Origin: Oopsacas minuta
Taxonomy: Eukaryota > Porifera > Hexactinellida > Lyssacinosida > Leucopsacidae
Length of the DNA stretch: 64,000 nucleotides
Reading direction: 5' to 3'
NCBI GenBank assembly: GCA_024704765.1
Contig: JAKMXF010000001.1
Span: forward strand, 1-64,000
Each line of letters begins with the position of its first letter. The first letter of the stretch is position 1. Shown piece after piece: positions 1-11,021 of this stretch. Position numbers and translations under genes: made by a program. The notes beneath the pieces were generated by a model, which was not told the DNA's origin, did no database searches, and saw nothing but the letters and a program-made list of their open reading frames with translations.

Positions 1-52
1 AACTACCTGTTTAAATAGCTGGAGTATTGCACTAGCTAGCTACTTTAATAAA

Positions 53-1942
53 ATGAGCAGCAACAAAGTTTTTCTGTTATTATCATCACTGCTAATTTAC
101 CAAATTGTGCATGCAGGAAATGGAAGCTGTATAGCTAACCAAGATGTAAATTGTACAATTACGGACTTAGTATCTCGATGCACCATCATCAATAATACAG
201 GACTTATGCAAGAATCATTACAGAATTGTAGCCAGAGGGACGAGTTGATATTAACGATAGAAGCAAACATCACAGGTGTAATCACCATAGACCTGACTAA
301 CATAACCTACAGTTTAGTACAGTTGTGGATAATTGTACTGGAAAACTCTATAGTAATGCTAGATATTGAGTCTGTACCAGTTAACATGACTGCATTAACA
401 TTAGCTGGTGGAGGTACAATAAAACTACAGAACCAACAGGATATAGATGGTACTGGAAAATTAACATTCTTCCAATATTTCGAGAATATCTCAAGACTTA
501 TTTTTATTGCTAGATTTCAATTTTCCTTCTCTCCATCTTTTACTAAACTGAAGAGTTTAAGAATCTTGATAATAGTAGTATTAGAAGGATTGAATAGTGA
601 CACCGGGTTTGGAGGCGTGTTATGTCTGGATAGTAGTGTAGTTAGTGGGTTAGGGAGTCTCGAATATTTCAGCTGGATAGGAGGGAACATTGGGAAGATA
701 ACATCCAATGCATTCGAAGGAACCAACAGGATTAGATATCTAAATTTAAGTCATAATAGGATTAAAATAATAGAATCGAAAGCATTAGATCCATTGACTG
801 AGGTTGAAGACATTGACTTTAATAGAAATATAATTCAATATGTTACACCCCCTGTATTCTATGCTTCAATTAATCTGGAAAATCTACGTCTCTCAAACAA
901 TCCATTTTTCCCTCTAGAAGCACTGGCTGGTACTCATGCATCCACGATATTTCTAGATAACAACGGCTACGAGACGTTGAGAGCAGTAGACTTCGTGAGC
1001 ATAGTAGCCAGACCTGTGGTGATATCATTAACAGAGCTACTGAACTGTGACTGCAGTTTACAATGGACGAGTGGAGTAACACAGTTCGGTATTACATTCA
1101 ATGATGCTATCTGTATTGAGCCCATTAGTAACATTGGGAGAGAAATACAGCTAGCTTCGTATGACAGTTGTAACTCTAATCAAACATTTGAGTGTTTTGG
1201 GCAAGACGGAGCATGTCTAGACGGGCTATCATGTATAATCCAATCTACAGGTTCAAGATGTGGGTGTTTAGTAGGATATAGTTACAACTCACAAGAATTG
1301 GTATGTGAAGACATAAATGAGTGTGAATTGAATGGAACCAATACTTGTGGACACAGTTGTTATAACACATTAGGATCATTCTCCTGCAGCTGTGATTCAG
1401 GATATGAGATAGGACTAAATGGCAGAGACTGTGTAGACATCAATGAGTGTTTGGTACTGAACGGAGGGTGTGGGTATGCTTGTATTAATACAGATGGAGG
1501 ACATGATTGTGTGTGTGAGAATGGAGCAATAGTAAATGAGATGGAAGAATGCATGGAATTAAGTATAATGATGAGACCTGGGTTCATTTGGGGACTAGTT
1601 GTATCTATTATTCTAGCTATTGTTATAGTACTATGCGGCATTACAATATCAGTTTATCTTATATTTCTATGCTACAAGAGAAGCAAGAATAGAAACGATA
1701 AAGTAATTGAGAAAAGTGTCAAGAATGCAACTAACCAATCAAACACTCAAGGTATATATTATGAAAACGAAAACGTGGATCCAAATTTTGAGCCCTATGC
1801 AGTTGTAGTCAGAAATAAGACAAACAGAGACAAACAGAACACTATCGAGACAAACAAAGACAAACAGAACACTATCGAGACAAACAGAACACTAAGCGTT
1901 AATTCAGGGACAACTGAAGAAAGAAAGTATTACGTCATTTAG
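53..1942 (+). CDS. LRR and EGF-domain type I transmembrane receptor
   Basis: A 629-residue protein in one exon. Residues 1-21 form a signal peptide ending near VHAG. Leucine-rich repeats occupy roughly residues 210-325 (for example YLNLSHNRIKIIES) and end in a Cys-flanked LRR cap near residue 329 (LNCDCSLQW). A Cys-rich EGF-like segment follows at about 375-415, then two calcium-binding-type EGF repeats starting DINEC near 420 and 461. One transmembrane helix spans about 508-543. The 85-residue tail carries two 10-residue tandem units (593-612), a YEN triplet that fits the Grb2 SH2 consensus YxN, and a C-terminal YVI that could be a class II PDZ ligand; these last two are inference. The family suggests a cell-surface adhesion or signalling receptor. 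I cannot assign an orthologue. The ATG lies 52 bases from the window edge. Confidence 0.88.
   Translation: MSSNKVFLLLSSLLIYQIVHAGNGSCIANQDVNCTITDLVSRCTIINNTGLMQESLQNCSQRDELILTIEANITGVITIDLTNITYSLVQLWIIVLENSIVMLDIESVPVNMTALTLAGGGTIKLQNQQDIDGTGKLTFFQYFENISRLIFIARFQFSFSPSFTKLKSLRILIIVVLEGLNSDTGFGGVLCLDSSVVSGLGSLEYFSWIGGNIGKITSNAFEGTNRIRYLNLSHNRIKIIESKALDPLTEVEDIDFNRNIIQYVTPPVFYASINLENLRLSNNPFFPLEALAGTHASTIFLDNNGYETLRAVDFVSIVARPVVISLTELLNCDCSLQWTSGVTQFGITFNDAICIEPISNIGREIQLASYDSCNSNQTFECFGQDGACLDGLSCIIQSTGSRCGCLVGYSYNSQELVCEDINECELNGTNTCGHSCYNTLGSFSCSCDSGYEIGLNGRDCVDINECLVLNGGCGYACINTDGGHDCVCENGAIVNEMEECMELSIMMRPGFIWGLVVSIILAIVIVLCGITISVYLIFLCYKRSKNRNDKVIEKSVKNATNQSNTQGIYYENENVDPNFEPYAVVVRNKTNRDKQNTIETNKDKQNTIETNRTLSVNSGTTEERKYYVI
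1831..1890 (+). repeat. Two 30-bp in-frame tandem units in the receptor tail
   Basis: Two adjacent 30-bp units (1831-1860 and 1861-1890) begin with the same 20 bases and encode a DKQNTIETN-type decapeptide. A partial third unit follows. The repeat keeps frame, so copy number would lengthen the cytoplasmic tail by 10 residues per unit. Confidence 0.85.
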
Positions 1943-3247
1943 TATGCAATAAGGACAACATTGATAATATGATTATAGTATTTAAGACATATACTTTAGA
2001 TTGTATATGTATTGTGTGATGTCTTGTAATGTGTTAATTAATAATAGTCATTGCTGAAATAACAAATTATTCGTACTACAAGGACAAGTCAGGGGTTATC
2101 AGTTATGTACCATGTAGATACATATGTTGTTTCATGTTAACACAGCCAACAACCAAAGGATATACTGAGCATTTTCAGGAAGGTAAATGGAAAAATATTC
2201 TAGGTCAAATACGTACAGTAGAACTCGGTTAGCACGCACTATTCTCCAAAACTGGTTTTCGATTCTTACACTAATTTGTATAGTAAAAATATTCGGATAT
2301 GACGTACTTCGGTTAGTACATATGCATACACTACTTTTTGTTGGGTACATCTGTCGTATACAATAAAATTCTTGAAATTTCTATAATTATCAATAAAGAA
2401 GAAACATGGATCAATAACCTCCAAGCCCTTTAGAAATAACACTCTTCTGTAGTATGTGATTGTAATCGAAGAGATAGAGACAAGGATTTGTCATAATAAC
2501 CAGAACTAATATGGAATTTTCTGTCAGTTTTACATCAAGAGGGTATGAGTTTGAATCTTTTCCAAACTGAGATTAAATTCGAAATCATTTAAAAGTATCT
2601 GAACCTGATGATTACCAGTATCACAAATATAAATATCTCCATTAGATTTATCAATTGGTTGAAATTCTATTTTCACCTGCTCCACTTTCACCTAAGATGG
2701 ATTAGCTGTAGCCATCAGTTAATTAACACTGTGGATGTATAATTTACGTAGAGACTTGCTTTAAAAGGTTAAACAGGGATAAAGCTGAATCCGAATTTCG
2801 CATTTTCAAGTTTAATAATTATCGAAGTAAAATAATAAAATTATTTAATTATTGCCGAAACGTGATGCGAGATTTGTGGATCATAAATTGGTAGCATTGC
2901 CTATATTCGACTGAGCTAAGATGGTTTGATATTCCCAGACCAGTCAAGGACTAGATCCACAGAATGCTCGAAAAGTTGGAGGCAAAATCTTAAAAGTTAG
3001 AAATGTTGAGAATTCAATGGCAAAACTATCACCTCCCCCCCTCCTGGTATATCCCTATCCGTCCGTAGGATATTAAGTCTCTGTTAACTATTTTTAGCTA
3101 TTAAATAAGAACGTACTATTACAATTGTAAACGATACACAATTCGAATATAGGTAGATTCTCTTCAAACTATATAAACCATAAACTAAAGAGGAGATACA
3201 CATACTGCGTAGGATAATTACTAAATTTTGCGAATATTTTAGAAATA
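1943..3247. other. Intergenic region, AT-rich
   Basis: No intact gene is visible in these 1.3 kb. It holds a relic of an NHL-repeat gene (listed separately). At 2216, preceded by TA, there is a possible solo terminus of a Tigger-like element (CAGTAGAACTCGG). A short poly-C tract lies near 3033. Confidence 0.6.
2530..2691 (-). pseudogene. NHL-repeat gene fragment (relic)
   Basis: A stop-to-stop reading on the minus strand encodes about 53 residues. It contains one clear NHL repeat: SNGDIYICDTGNHQVQIL matches the family pattern in which a strand is followed by D-x-x-N-H-x-[IV]-x-[IV]. The same pattern, SNGDIYVCD, occurs in the intact NHL gene at 33589-34761. A stop codon lies immediately upstream and another downstream, and there is no in-frame ATG. 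I read it as a decayed copy of that local gene family, not as a gene. Confidence 0.6.
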
Positions 3248-4747
3248 TCATTTATCTGGTTTGTCAAATTTAAAGTCTTTATCTGGCTTTTTGAACGCAA
3301 AATTGTTATTCTTCAAATCAGCAAGACACTGCTTTTCTAACTTATCGAAATAATTTTCAGAAGATCCTATATAAGGAGTAATACTCCTCTCCTTCCTCTT
3401 GTGTGAACTACAAAACAGTTTAGAAACCAGAGCAGCTGTTTCAGGACAATAATGATGCTTCAGATTCTCTAATTCCCACAAACAACTATCAATAGCATTT
3501 GACTTAATCGGGTCTTGTTCATCTGCATGGTAGGGGTCTCCATTTGTGTATTTTCCCTCTGGACAAGATAACATAACTGAACAGTTAGGATGTCTAGCTA
3601 ACAGATTAGATATTATAACGAGTATAGGTCGTATAGAGTGACTAGGTGCTACTAGAGCTATGCAGGCTAATCGCTTTATGTAAGCAGCTACTAGATACTG
3701 CGGGAGGTGAGTAGAAGTAGTAACCATGTCAATTAGAGTGAGGAAATCGCCAAAATCATTAGAGTATGTGATTTCTGGGGTTAGTAGTGAATATATCTTC
3801 GTGTAGATATGAGGATAGTCCAGTTTATACTTTTGAATGAGAATAACCAAACTTTTCAGAGATAAAATACTCAACACACCTCCTGCGTCAAGTGATGACG
3901 TCAGAAAGTCTAATAGGATACGAGGGTCCAACAGGTAGGGTAGAATATCAGTATCCATAACACGTAGTACTAGTATAAGTGTTTCTTGTGTCATATTATA
4001 GCCTAGAAAATGCATCCATATCTTAGAGATGAGCTTCAATAGATCTTTCTTATCTATCTGCTTCTGGTCAGGATTTTGAAATACAACTAGGTATTTATAC
4101 TCGCTGGTATTCTGCGGTAAGTGTTTCTGAATAGAGAGCATTAGTTGTAGGATATTACTGTGTGAATACCTATCGCCACTCCCGGGAGTTAGGGTACGTC
4201 TAAGGGTACATAGACAGCAGTATATGACGTCACAGAATTGTAACGCTTTCTCAAACAGCTGTAACAGAGATTCAGTGTATGGTTTACTTGCTATTAATCT
4301 TGTTACTAAATTACTTATAAAGAATGAACAAAAATTGCCAGAAACAACAGATTCAGATCTCACTAGTTGTATCGAAATGTCAAGAAGCTCTGCCTGGTGA
4401 TTAGGATGGCAAATGGAATTCACTAGTTTGTTACGATAAGTAAAGTATTTGTCTATGATCCAGTTCTGAAACTGAACTATTTCCGAATGTTCCTCACTAC
4501 TTGCTAAGGATGTCTTCTTTGGTATTAGATGACCTGTATCAAGGAAGTTTATGAATACACGTCCTAGTGCTTGTAGTGCAGCTAATTTAACCTCTGCTTC
4601 CTCATCATTAGATAGTTCAATAAGTGATGTTATCTTATCTTTATTCAACTTGTCTGATTTAATATTGCCCGCTAACTCTTCAATAGAGTCTAGCTTACTT
4701 AAATCTGTGTGAGGAGAGGCAATAGTATTACTATCTGATTCTGCCAT
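3248..4747 (-). CDS. NOC4L: Nucleolar complex protein 4 homologue (NOC4)
   Basis: A 499-residue protein in one exon. NOC4 pairs with NOP14 in the nucleolus and is needed for maturation and export of the 40S ribosomal subunit. The C-terminal CBF/Mak21-type region is clear at about residues 350-450. It includes the helix around YIKRLACIALVAPS, the segment LLARHPNC, and the conserved DPYHADEQDPIKSNA followed by LWELENLKHHY, which closely follows the NOC4 family signature. The N-terminal half is helical-repeat-like. The length is close to animal NOC4L (about 516). The ATG at 4747 is the first in-frame Met. It is a tandem minus-strand neighbour of PRKAR1, separated by about 650 bp. Confidence 0.88.
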   Translation of the reverse strand: MAESDSNTIASPHTDLSKLDSIEELAGNIKSDKLNKDKITSLIELSNDEEAEVKLAALQALGRVFINFLDTGHLIPKKTSLASSEEHSEIVQFQNWIIDKYFTYRNKLVNSICHPNHQAELLDISIQLVRSESVVSGNFCSFFISNLVTRLIASKPYTESLLQLFEKALQFCDVIYCCLCTLRRTLTPGSGDRYSHSNILQLMLSIQKHLPQNTSEYKYLVVFQNPDQKQIDKKDLLKLISKIWMHFLGYNMTQETLILVLRVMDTDILPYLLDPRILLDFLTSSLDAGGVLSILSLKSLVILIQKYKLDYPHIYTKIYSLLTPEITYSNDFGDFLTLIDMVTTSTHLPQYLVAAYIKRLACIALVAPSHSIRPILVIISNLLARHPNCSVMLSCPEGKYTNGDPYHADEQDPIKSNAIDSCLWELENLKHHYCPETAALVSKLFCSSHKRKERSITPYIGSSENYFDKLEKQCLADLKNNNFAFKKPDKDFKFDKPDK

Positions 4748-5029
4748 CTGGATATATGATTAGGGAGTGGATTTAAAGGGTGTGTTGCTAAACATTTCGC
4801 ATCGAAAAATCCAAATTATATCAAAACACATGTCTTTTATAGTATTTTAAGACCGAGAAACACTATTTGTGAAAGTTGGATTTTGATTGATACATGTATG
4901 TAGAAAAAGGTACAATGGTAGAGGTTACCTTCTTCTTATGCTAAGACTATTGGAGTATTGTTAAAAGGATAAGATTTTAATTATTATAGAAATAAATATA
5001 GAAAGTTGGGTGTCCTCAGAATCTTGACC

Positions 5030-5190
5030 AGCGTTTCTTAAACCCTCATGGCCATGCAAACACTAGGCATAAAATTTTGTATCATGACTACACAGTTGAC
5101 ATTGTTCAGGTTTGGTCAAGATGGCCAAAAATCGCGGAAAGATCTATGTGGCAAAGTTTTGATAATATGACCACAGGTTGAGAAACCGTG
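5030..5190. mobile_element. hAT-type MITE, about 161 bp
   Basis: The left end reads CAGCGTTTCTTAAACC. The right end, reverse complemented, reads CACGGTTTCTCAACC. Both are close to the common hAT terminal pattern CAG-GGTTCTCAAACC. The flanking 8-mers ATCTTGAC (5022-5029) and ATCTAGGC (5191-5198) agree at 6 of 8 positions, as expected for an old 8-bp target duplication. No coding capacity. The rest of the 4748-5401 gap shows nothing else I can name. Confidence 0.6.
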
Positions 5191-5401
5191 ATCTAGGCAG
5201 CCTACTTGTTCATACTCATATAATTCCAAAATATGTTGATTCATTTTAATAATAATATTCTCTAATATAACATGCGTGATCGCACAATTAGCATGAGTGA
5301 TCAATTAAACATTCACTCATCATGAGCAACAAACATAAATAATACCACTAAGTATGGTTGTAACAACACAATACATACATGCATAATACAATAGTGTATA
5401 C

Positions 5402-6598
5402 TCATACAATAGCTTCTAATGTTATTGTACTTTTGTAGTGTTTAATATTTCGTTTCAACAGCTCTGCTATAGGACCTAGTACCCTCTCAAACCTCGCTCT
5501 GTCTAACTTCACACATTTCAGTTCTCCAATACTGATTACAGTAGCAGCACGAGGTCGCTTTAATAGAAGGGATATCTCTCCGAAGTAGTCAGAGGGACCT
5601 AGAGTCCCGACTTGAGTCTCTTCACCTGTCCCATCCTTGCTCTGTAGGACTATAGCTGTTCCTTTCTCTATTATATAAAAATCCTCTCCTATATCCCCCT
5701 GACATACTACACGCTCTCCGTTAGCGAAGTGACAAGGCTCCAGAGAGTCAGCTACGGTCAGTAGCTCCCACTGATCAAGACTTTGTAACACAGATACATC
5801 CTTGAGGAGATGTTCATAGAGACGCCTCTTACGTATAGTATTCTTCATTAGGATACGTCTGTAAGAATCATGATCTAATATCCATAACACAACCAAACTA
5901 CGAGCCTTTATAGTAGCTGCCCTAGGTGTACCATGGATGAGAGCCAACTCTCCGAATGACCCTCCCTCTCCGATAATCTTGACAACTCGTGTGTCAACAA
6001 TAACCTCTACCTTCCCAGAGTGTATAATATAGAAATTGTCTCCGTGAGCCCCCTGTTGGATTATAGTCTCCCCACTGATGAATTTATCCATATACATAGC
6101 GTCAAATATGTCACTACGCTCAGTCTCGTCAAGATGACAGAATAGAATATTATCTTTGATAGATTTAGAAAGTGCATTCATTGTTTTGTAATCTTTCGGT
6201 ATTACTCTCTTTATATAAGTGTTAGCCTCTTCCTCCTGAATAACTGATACACTGATCCCATTCCTCCTGGTACGCATGCCTGGAGGCACTAGAGGAGACT
6301 CTGGGTTAGGTGTGAGGGGTAGAGAGGTATGCGTAGTGTCTAGCAGTCTGTACTTAAGGGGGAGGGAGGCTGTCTCGTCTATAGGAGTAGCAGTAAATGG
6401 ACTGAGGTTTGTCAGTTTCCGAGCAGCACATATACGAGTAAAATAGTCTCTGAGGAATATCTCAGGTATAGCAGGTTGAGATTTAGTCAGATCATTAACA
6501 GCTGTTTGTAACAGAGACAGTATATCGTGTTGAGAGCAGTAAGAATCTGCTGTGACGTCACTTAAACATAAGTGTAGCGACAGGTTATCTTGTGTCAT
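5402..6598 (-). CDS. PRKAR1A: cAMP-dependent protein kinase type I regulatory subunit
   Basis: 398 residues in one exon. The protein binds and inhibits PKA catalytic subunits and releases them when cAMP binds. The N-terminal dimerisation/docking helix pair is at about 25-60 ([10 protein letters not shown]). The inhibitor site at 111-115 is RRNGI: Gly at the phospho-acceptor position makes it a pseudosubstrate, which is the mark of RI subunits; RII subunits have Ser there. Two cyclic-nucleotide domains follow. Each has an intact phosphate-binding cassette: [15 protein letters not shown] and [15 protein letters not shown], both with the Glu and Arg that contact cAMP. Human RI-alpha is 381 residues. 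A single gene cannot be split into alpha or beta, so the symbol is by best family fit. Confidence 0.92.
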   Translation of the reverse strand: MTQDNLSLHLCLSDVTADSYCSQHDILSLLQTAVNDLTKSQPAIPEIFLRDYFTRICAARKLTNLSPFTATPIDETASLPLKYRLLDTTHTSLPLTPNPESPLVPPGMRTRRNGISVSVIQEEEANTYIKRVIPKDYKTMNALSKSIKDNILFCHLDETERSDIFDAMYMDKFISGETIIQQGAHGDNFYIIHSGKVEVIVDTRVVKIIGEGGSFGELALIHGTPRAATIKARSLVVLWILDHDSYRRILMKNTIRKRRLYEHLLKDVSVLQSLDQWELLTVADSLEPCHFANGERVVCQGDIGEDFYIIEKGTAIVLQSKDGTGEETQVGTLGPSDYFGEISLLLKRPRAATVISIGELKCVKLDRARFERVLGPIAELLKRNIKHYKSTITLEAIV

Positions 6599-7071
6599 TT
6601 GGCATACACTATTTGAGAATATAATCTATAGACTATAGAATTGTTCCAAGACCTCTCTCTGACAATATGCTCCTGAGGGATGTTTGAAATATTATACCTG
6701 AAACCAATACTTTTGGAGGAAATATGCAACTTCCCTCAGGTAGTTTCAACTTATTGTACCCGCAAAGTAAATGCAAAATTTGTATAATGTACGCACATGA
6801 GATGTCGGATTATACAAGTGAAATTGTATTGTCGGAAGCTAATGCGGACTATAAACACTGCCAGATTATAGAGGTCTACCGGATTATGACTGTATATGAT
6901 ACTTTCTTAAGAAATAAAGCGCTATTCAACACAATAATCCACCACAAACAGTTTCCTTCTAAACAATTCCGCCCAATAAAGCTAAAAACAAAAATAAAAC
7001 GGTTTAGAATACATAAGTTTAAATCAGTTACGTCATAACTTCTCTGTGACAATACTATCTGCAACCTATTA
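6599..7071. other. Intergenic region between PRKAR1 and DAXX
   Basis: About 470 bp with no gene I can support. A plus-strand open frame of about 100 codons exists but has no recognisable domain. A 17-base segment near 6675 recurs inverted near 6735 (CCCTCAGG core), suggesting a small decayed fold-back element. Confidence 0.5.
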
Positions 7072-8634
7072 TTACTGCTCTTCATCTGAAGAGATCAGTA
7101 TCGTAGCATCATGATCAAGTTTAACCCTTTTGGTAGCAGAACTATCAATCGTACATACTCCATCAGGGGTATATCCATCTGTATTATATCTTGATGGGAA
7201 ATATTTAGATGTATTTGTATCATCAAATAGTAGAGGAGTAATATTCCTTTTGGGAGAAAAACTTTGAGTAGTATGCTTATTTGGATCATAACATGAACTA
7301 GATGGAGTGTACTTACGTTTTTGTGTGATTATATCGGAATTCTGAGGAATTGTCAGTAGTTGGACCCTCCTAGGGGAGGAACTATGACTTGTACACCCTC
7401 CCTCAGTAATATATCTATTCACAGTAGGACTTGATGGTAATTGTTTGGATAAGATTATGTTAGAATGTTCAGGATTTTCTGGCAGATCAATCACAGGCGA
7501 TTCTTTAGAAGGAATAATCTCTGTAAACTGAGAGATATCACTAGGTAGTATAGTAGGAGAGAATAGAGGTGAGTCTTCTAGATCACAGAATGTACTCTCT
7601 TCTAATTTACCATTATCTAAAGCAGCATCTCCCTCGGTAGCACTACTTCCACCAACCTCTTGATCCTGTTGCTGACAGAAGTGACCTAACGTTTCTTGTA
7701 ATTTAATCTTGAATGAAGTATCATTTTCCTCAAGCCGGGCCTTATACACAGGGTCATGTAATAAGGGGTCAGGTCCTATAGCCAACTCGTCATTCTCAGT
7801 CCTGCTTTTTAGCACCTCGTACAAATCCGCCCTCCTACGCTCAGACATGAGGTTACCAACGAACTGCAGCACCTGCTTAGATAGACGTAATATTTCTGCT
7901 TTACCCAGAGCAAGTCCTTCCTTCTTACTGACCTTAGATATCATATCAGATACATCTACTATGTCAGGTAAGTCTAGGGTGTTCCTCTTAAAGAACCGCT
8001 CTATACGCTGGTTAATAGCAGGATAGTTAGTACAGGTCACGTTCTTGAGTAAGTCTGACATTACTATTATTCTGTCAGATTTACCTTTCAGCTCACAGAT
8101 CTGCTCCCAAATCCCTGCAGCCTTCTTCTCCAGCTTACTGAGTCTCAGAAGAGAGTTGTTCTCGTATTTGAGGTCGTCTAGACTCAGCTCTGTGCTGCCA
8201 GCTTCCTCTATACTGTGCTGGTATATAGCTAGTTTCTTCTCCAGACGAGATATGAGGTATTCTTTACTGGTAGTGTCTTTCTTACGAGGTAGTTTGATTG
8301 TTTTACGCTTTTTAAGTGGAGATATTTCAGTCTCTGTTTGAGGAGCTAAGCTCTGTACAGAGCTTATTTCTAGCATACATTCTGCCTGGGAGCTAGAACT
8401 GCATGGTATTGGTGCGGGAGTAAGTAAGTGTGAGTCAAAGGGGATACAAGCAGGGTTAGGATTCTTAGAGGTAGGAATTAGTACTGGTGTAGAGGAAGGG
8501 TATTGGGATACCTGAGGACAAGGGGTTGCAAGAGTAGGAGGATATATAGCATTCTTCATTGATGGAGATGTTTGACGTACTGAATCAATTATATGAACTG
8601 AATTACATATGTTGTCAGGCATGTTGTGGGACAT
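7072..8634 (-). CDS. DAXX: DAXX-like histone H3.3 chaperone
   Basis: About 520 residues from the ATG at 8634. The reading frame is open to 8847 but without an ATG upstream. DAXX escorts histone H3.3-H4 and works with ATRX at heterochromatin. The middle of the protein matches the DAXX helical and histone-binding domains: a KKLAIYQHSIEEA helix, then NYPAINQRIERFF (compare the family's RYPEINRRIERL), then the segment LMSERRRADLYEVL, then the signature GPDPLLHDPVYKARLEEN, followed by the acidic and disordered tail. The C-terminus ATILISSDEEQ is a textbook SUMO-interaction motif, as at the end of vertebrate DAXX. The N-terminus is Pro/Ser-rich. Human DAXX is 740 residues, so this is a shorter orthologue. 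Confidence 0.88.
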   Translation of the reverse strand: MSHNMPDNICNSVHIIDSVRQTSPSMKNAIYPPTLATPCPQVSQYPSSTPVLIPTSKNPNPACIPFDSHLLTPAPIPCSSSSQAECMLEISSVQSLAPQTETEISPLKKRKTIKLPRKKDTTSKEYLISRLEKKLAIYQHSIEEAGSTELSLDDLKYENNSLLRLSKLEKKAAGIWEQICELKGKSDRIIVMSDLLKNVTCTNYPAINQRIERFFKRNTLDLPDIVDVSDMISKVSKKEGLALGKAEILRLSKQVLQFVGNLMSERRRADLYEVLKSRTENDELAIGPDPLLHDPVYKARLEENDTSFKIKLQETLGHFCQQQDQEVGGSSATEGDAALDNGKLEESTFCDLEDSPLFSPTILPSDISQFTEIIPSKESPVIDLPENPEHSNIILSKQLPSSPTVNRYITEGGCTSHSSSPRRVQLLTIPQNSDIITQKRKYTPSSSCYDPNKHTTQSFSPKRNITPLLFDDTNTSKYFPSRYNTDGYTPDGVCTIDSSATKRVKLDHDATILISSDEEQ

Positions 8635-10127
8635 TTTAGTGGGGCAAAGTATGAACGTTAAAACAGTACTATAAGTGAATTCAAAAAGATTGAAATATGT
8701 GAAAAGATTGTAAAGGAGATCTTCATTAGAATATTCATATCTATATGCTAGAGTGATCCGTGTGCTAGCGCTGTAGGTTCGTGTAGTAAAAGGGATACAT
8801 TCAGACGCATCACATATATAAAATGTAATTTTCTTCGGCTTCCCCACTACTTCAGTACGATCTCACAACCTACAGCTACAGCTTACGAATTACATCCTCT
8901 ACCACATAGCCACACCACCTTTGTAGGGACCACCCAACCTCGACCCGAATGCCATGGCAAACAGAGGAAGCAAGAAAACTCCTAGAATGGAATACTTAAA
9001 GCAAAGCGGTGGAAAAATATACATATACAGCATTACATCTTTAACTAGATTGTGATGAATGAATTTAACGCTTTTGAAATAACAGGATTGGGACTCCAAG
9101 TTTTCGAGAAAAATACTCTTGTGTGGACAATATAATTCCAAGACTCAAGCGAACGTGATTCTCATACAGAAACAATTGTATATAGAATGGCCGTGGAGTT
9201 GCAGTTCGAAAATGTCATAACACCAGTTATGGATGCAATGAAATGCAGGTCGAACCAGTAATTAGCTGATTGCTTGGGGTTTATGTCATGTTAATACGTA
9301 TATAATTTAAATATGTACGTGACTATGGAATTTTTGAAAAGGTAACATCATTAGTTTAGAAATCATAGAATTAATTATAATTTATCTAGGAAGTGAACTC
9401 AATAATTCTAGAGTATCATAATTCAGAAATGTAATAAGACACGCATTCCAGAGCTATACTTTGAAACATAGGTAGTTCTGGCAGTAATATAAATTGGTAA
9501 TTAAACTTTACCATCTAGTCAATTTTCCTGTTGGATTTAATGATTTTAGTGAAATAATATTTCCTTCGAAAGATGATTTAGTTTTACAGGGCACATATGG
9601 TATGAATAAATGTAAGCACAATATATCATTAATTAGATAAAGATATGCGTAATAAGAAATAAGGGTGATTCAAGTGAAAATTGTTCATCAATATAATACA
9701 ATAAATAAGTCCAACGCACATACGTAGTACGTATATTGCATTTTCTGGAAATTATTATGTAAGTTAGAAGTAAGTAGTATATCTACCATTTTAATGATTC
9801 AGATAATCATAATGTATTACAAGTCTTTAGCAATCAAAATGTAGTATATATTAATATATTTAATAACACTTGATGAATTAGCATGTTGAATATTCATGAG
9901 TTACGAAGAAATTGACAGAAACCTCATGGCTATGTAGTCATGGATATAAAATATTTGTCTCAATATCAGCAACTGTTTACTCGAACTTTGAGATGTCGAG
10001 TCCAGGTAGATTGGCTTCTCAAGACTTTCTCAGAGCTCAGATACATAATTATATAACTGTCTATCACTAGCAGATTTCTATAATGGCAAATATTCTCAAT
10101 CAATCAATCAACGAAAGGCTAACGCAA
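8635..10127. other. Intergenic region
   Basis: About 1.5 kb upstream of DAXX and downstream of GTF2H3, very AT-rich. Short open frames here have no domain signature and look random. I see no RNA gene and no clear transposon ends. Confidence 0.5.
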
Positions 10128-11021
10128 TTACTTCTTAATGCCCAGCTGTGGTAACTTGAATGCAGTCTCACATACATGACAGATAGGAGTGAATTTACAG
10201 TAGACAGAGAAACAGACAGAACATATGTGACCTAGTTCTGTCATATCACCGTGACAGCAGCATGATGCTCGAGTATCAACAGAACTCTTCGGGGGTTGGA
10301 GGAACCAGTCACGAATTTCTACCTCTGGAAGATAGAACCACAGCAAGTACTGAAGTAGAGCTGAGTGCCCAGCTTTACGGAGATACAGCCCACCAGTTAT
10401 GCTTGTTACTTGCTGCAGCAAACTACTGTCCTCTATCAGCAAGCAGGTGTCAATAGAGATACTCTCTTTCTGAGCAGCAAAGCTAGCATTCATAAATGTC
10501 ATGTATTGAGAACTGTCCACTGGACTAGAGTTAATAACGAGTGCACGTGCTAGCAGTCTGACTCCAGGAGGTACGAGTCCTTTGAACTTATTAGCATAAC
10601 AAAGTGAGCGAGCTAGTGCACTAGGTAATCCTGATACGTCACGGGTAAGCAGGGTACCACAGGTCTCTGCTAACAGCTTTCTACTGTTAGTGATAATGGC
10701 AGAGCTAACCCCACTCATGTCTACAGAGTCGAATAAAGATTTGGTGTCAAGAGAAGCTATACCAGCTGATGGGTAGAGATAGTAAGATGCATTATTATGT
10801 GCTGCTAGTACTAAAACCCGATTGAGTCTGTCCATAGAGAGAAATGAGTTAATAAACACAATAACAGTCTCGAGGTATTCCTGCAGAGATAAGGAGTCTG
10901 TAGTACGTCCCTGTCCCGCCCAGATTGAAGAAGAAGTCTCTATTATGACTAACAACAAACGGTAGTTGACTTCCACTACCGTGTCTTTAGATGACTCGAA
11001 ATCCTGTAAGAATTCTGCCAT
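10128..11021 (-). CDS. GTF2H3: TFIIH core subunit p34 (TFB4)
   Basis: 297 residues in one exon. It is a structural subunit of the TFIIH core used in transcription initiation and nucleotide excision repair. A von Willebrand A-like domain covers about residues 1-215 (LLLVIIETSSSIW, then LNRVLVLAAHNN, ARALVINSS and MTFMNASFAAQK), followed by GGLYLRKAGHSALLQYLLW. The C-terminal zinc-binding C4-type module is at about 250-285: paired cysteines in SCCCHG, ICSVCFSVYC and ICHVC. Human GTF2H3 is 308 residues. The ATG at 11021 is the first in-frame Met. All family landmarks are present in order. Confidence 0.93.
   Translation of the reverse strand: MAEFLQDFESSKDTVVEVNYRLLLVIIETSSSIWAGQGRTTDSLSLQEYLETVIVFINSFLSMDRLNRVLVLAAHNNASYYLYPSAGIASLDTKSLFDSVDMSGVSSAIITNSRKLLAETCGTLLTRDVSGLPSALARSLCYANKFKGLVPPGVRLLARALVINSSPVDSSQYMTFMNASFAAQKESISIDTCLLIEDSSLLQQVTSITGGLYLRKAGHSALLQYLLWFYLPEVEIRDWFLQPPKSSVDTRASCCCHGDMTELGHICSVCFSVYCKFTPICHVCETAFKLPQLGIKK

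Noticed and set aside
6724..7038. Plus-strand frame of 104 codons between PRKAR1 and DAXX
   Set aside because: No domain, signal peptide or helix pattern; composition is like the AT-rich background and it lies between two minus-strand genes.
8899..9141. 80-codon minus-strand frame
   Set aside because: No recognisable content and low-complexity hydrophobic composition; background.
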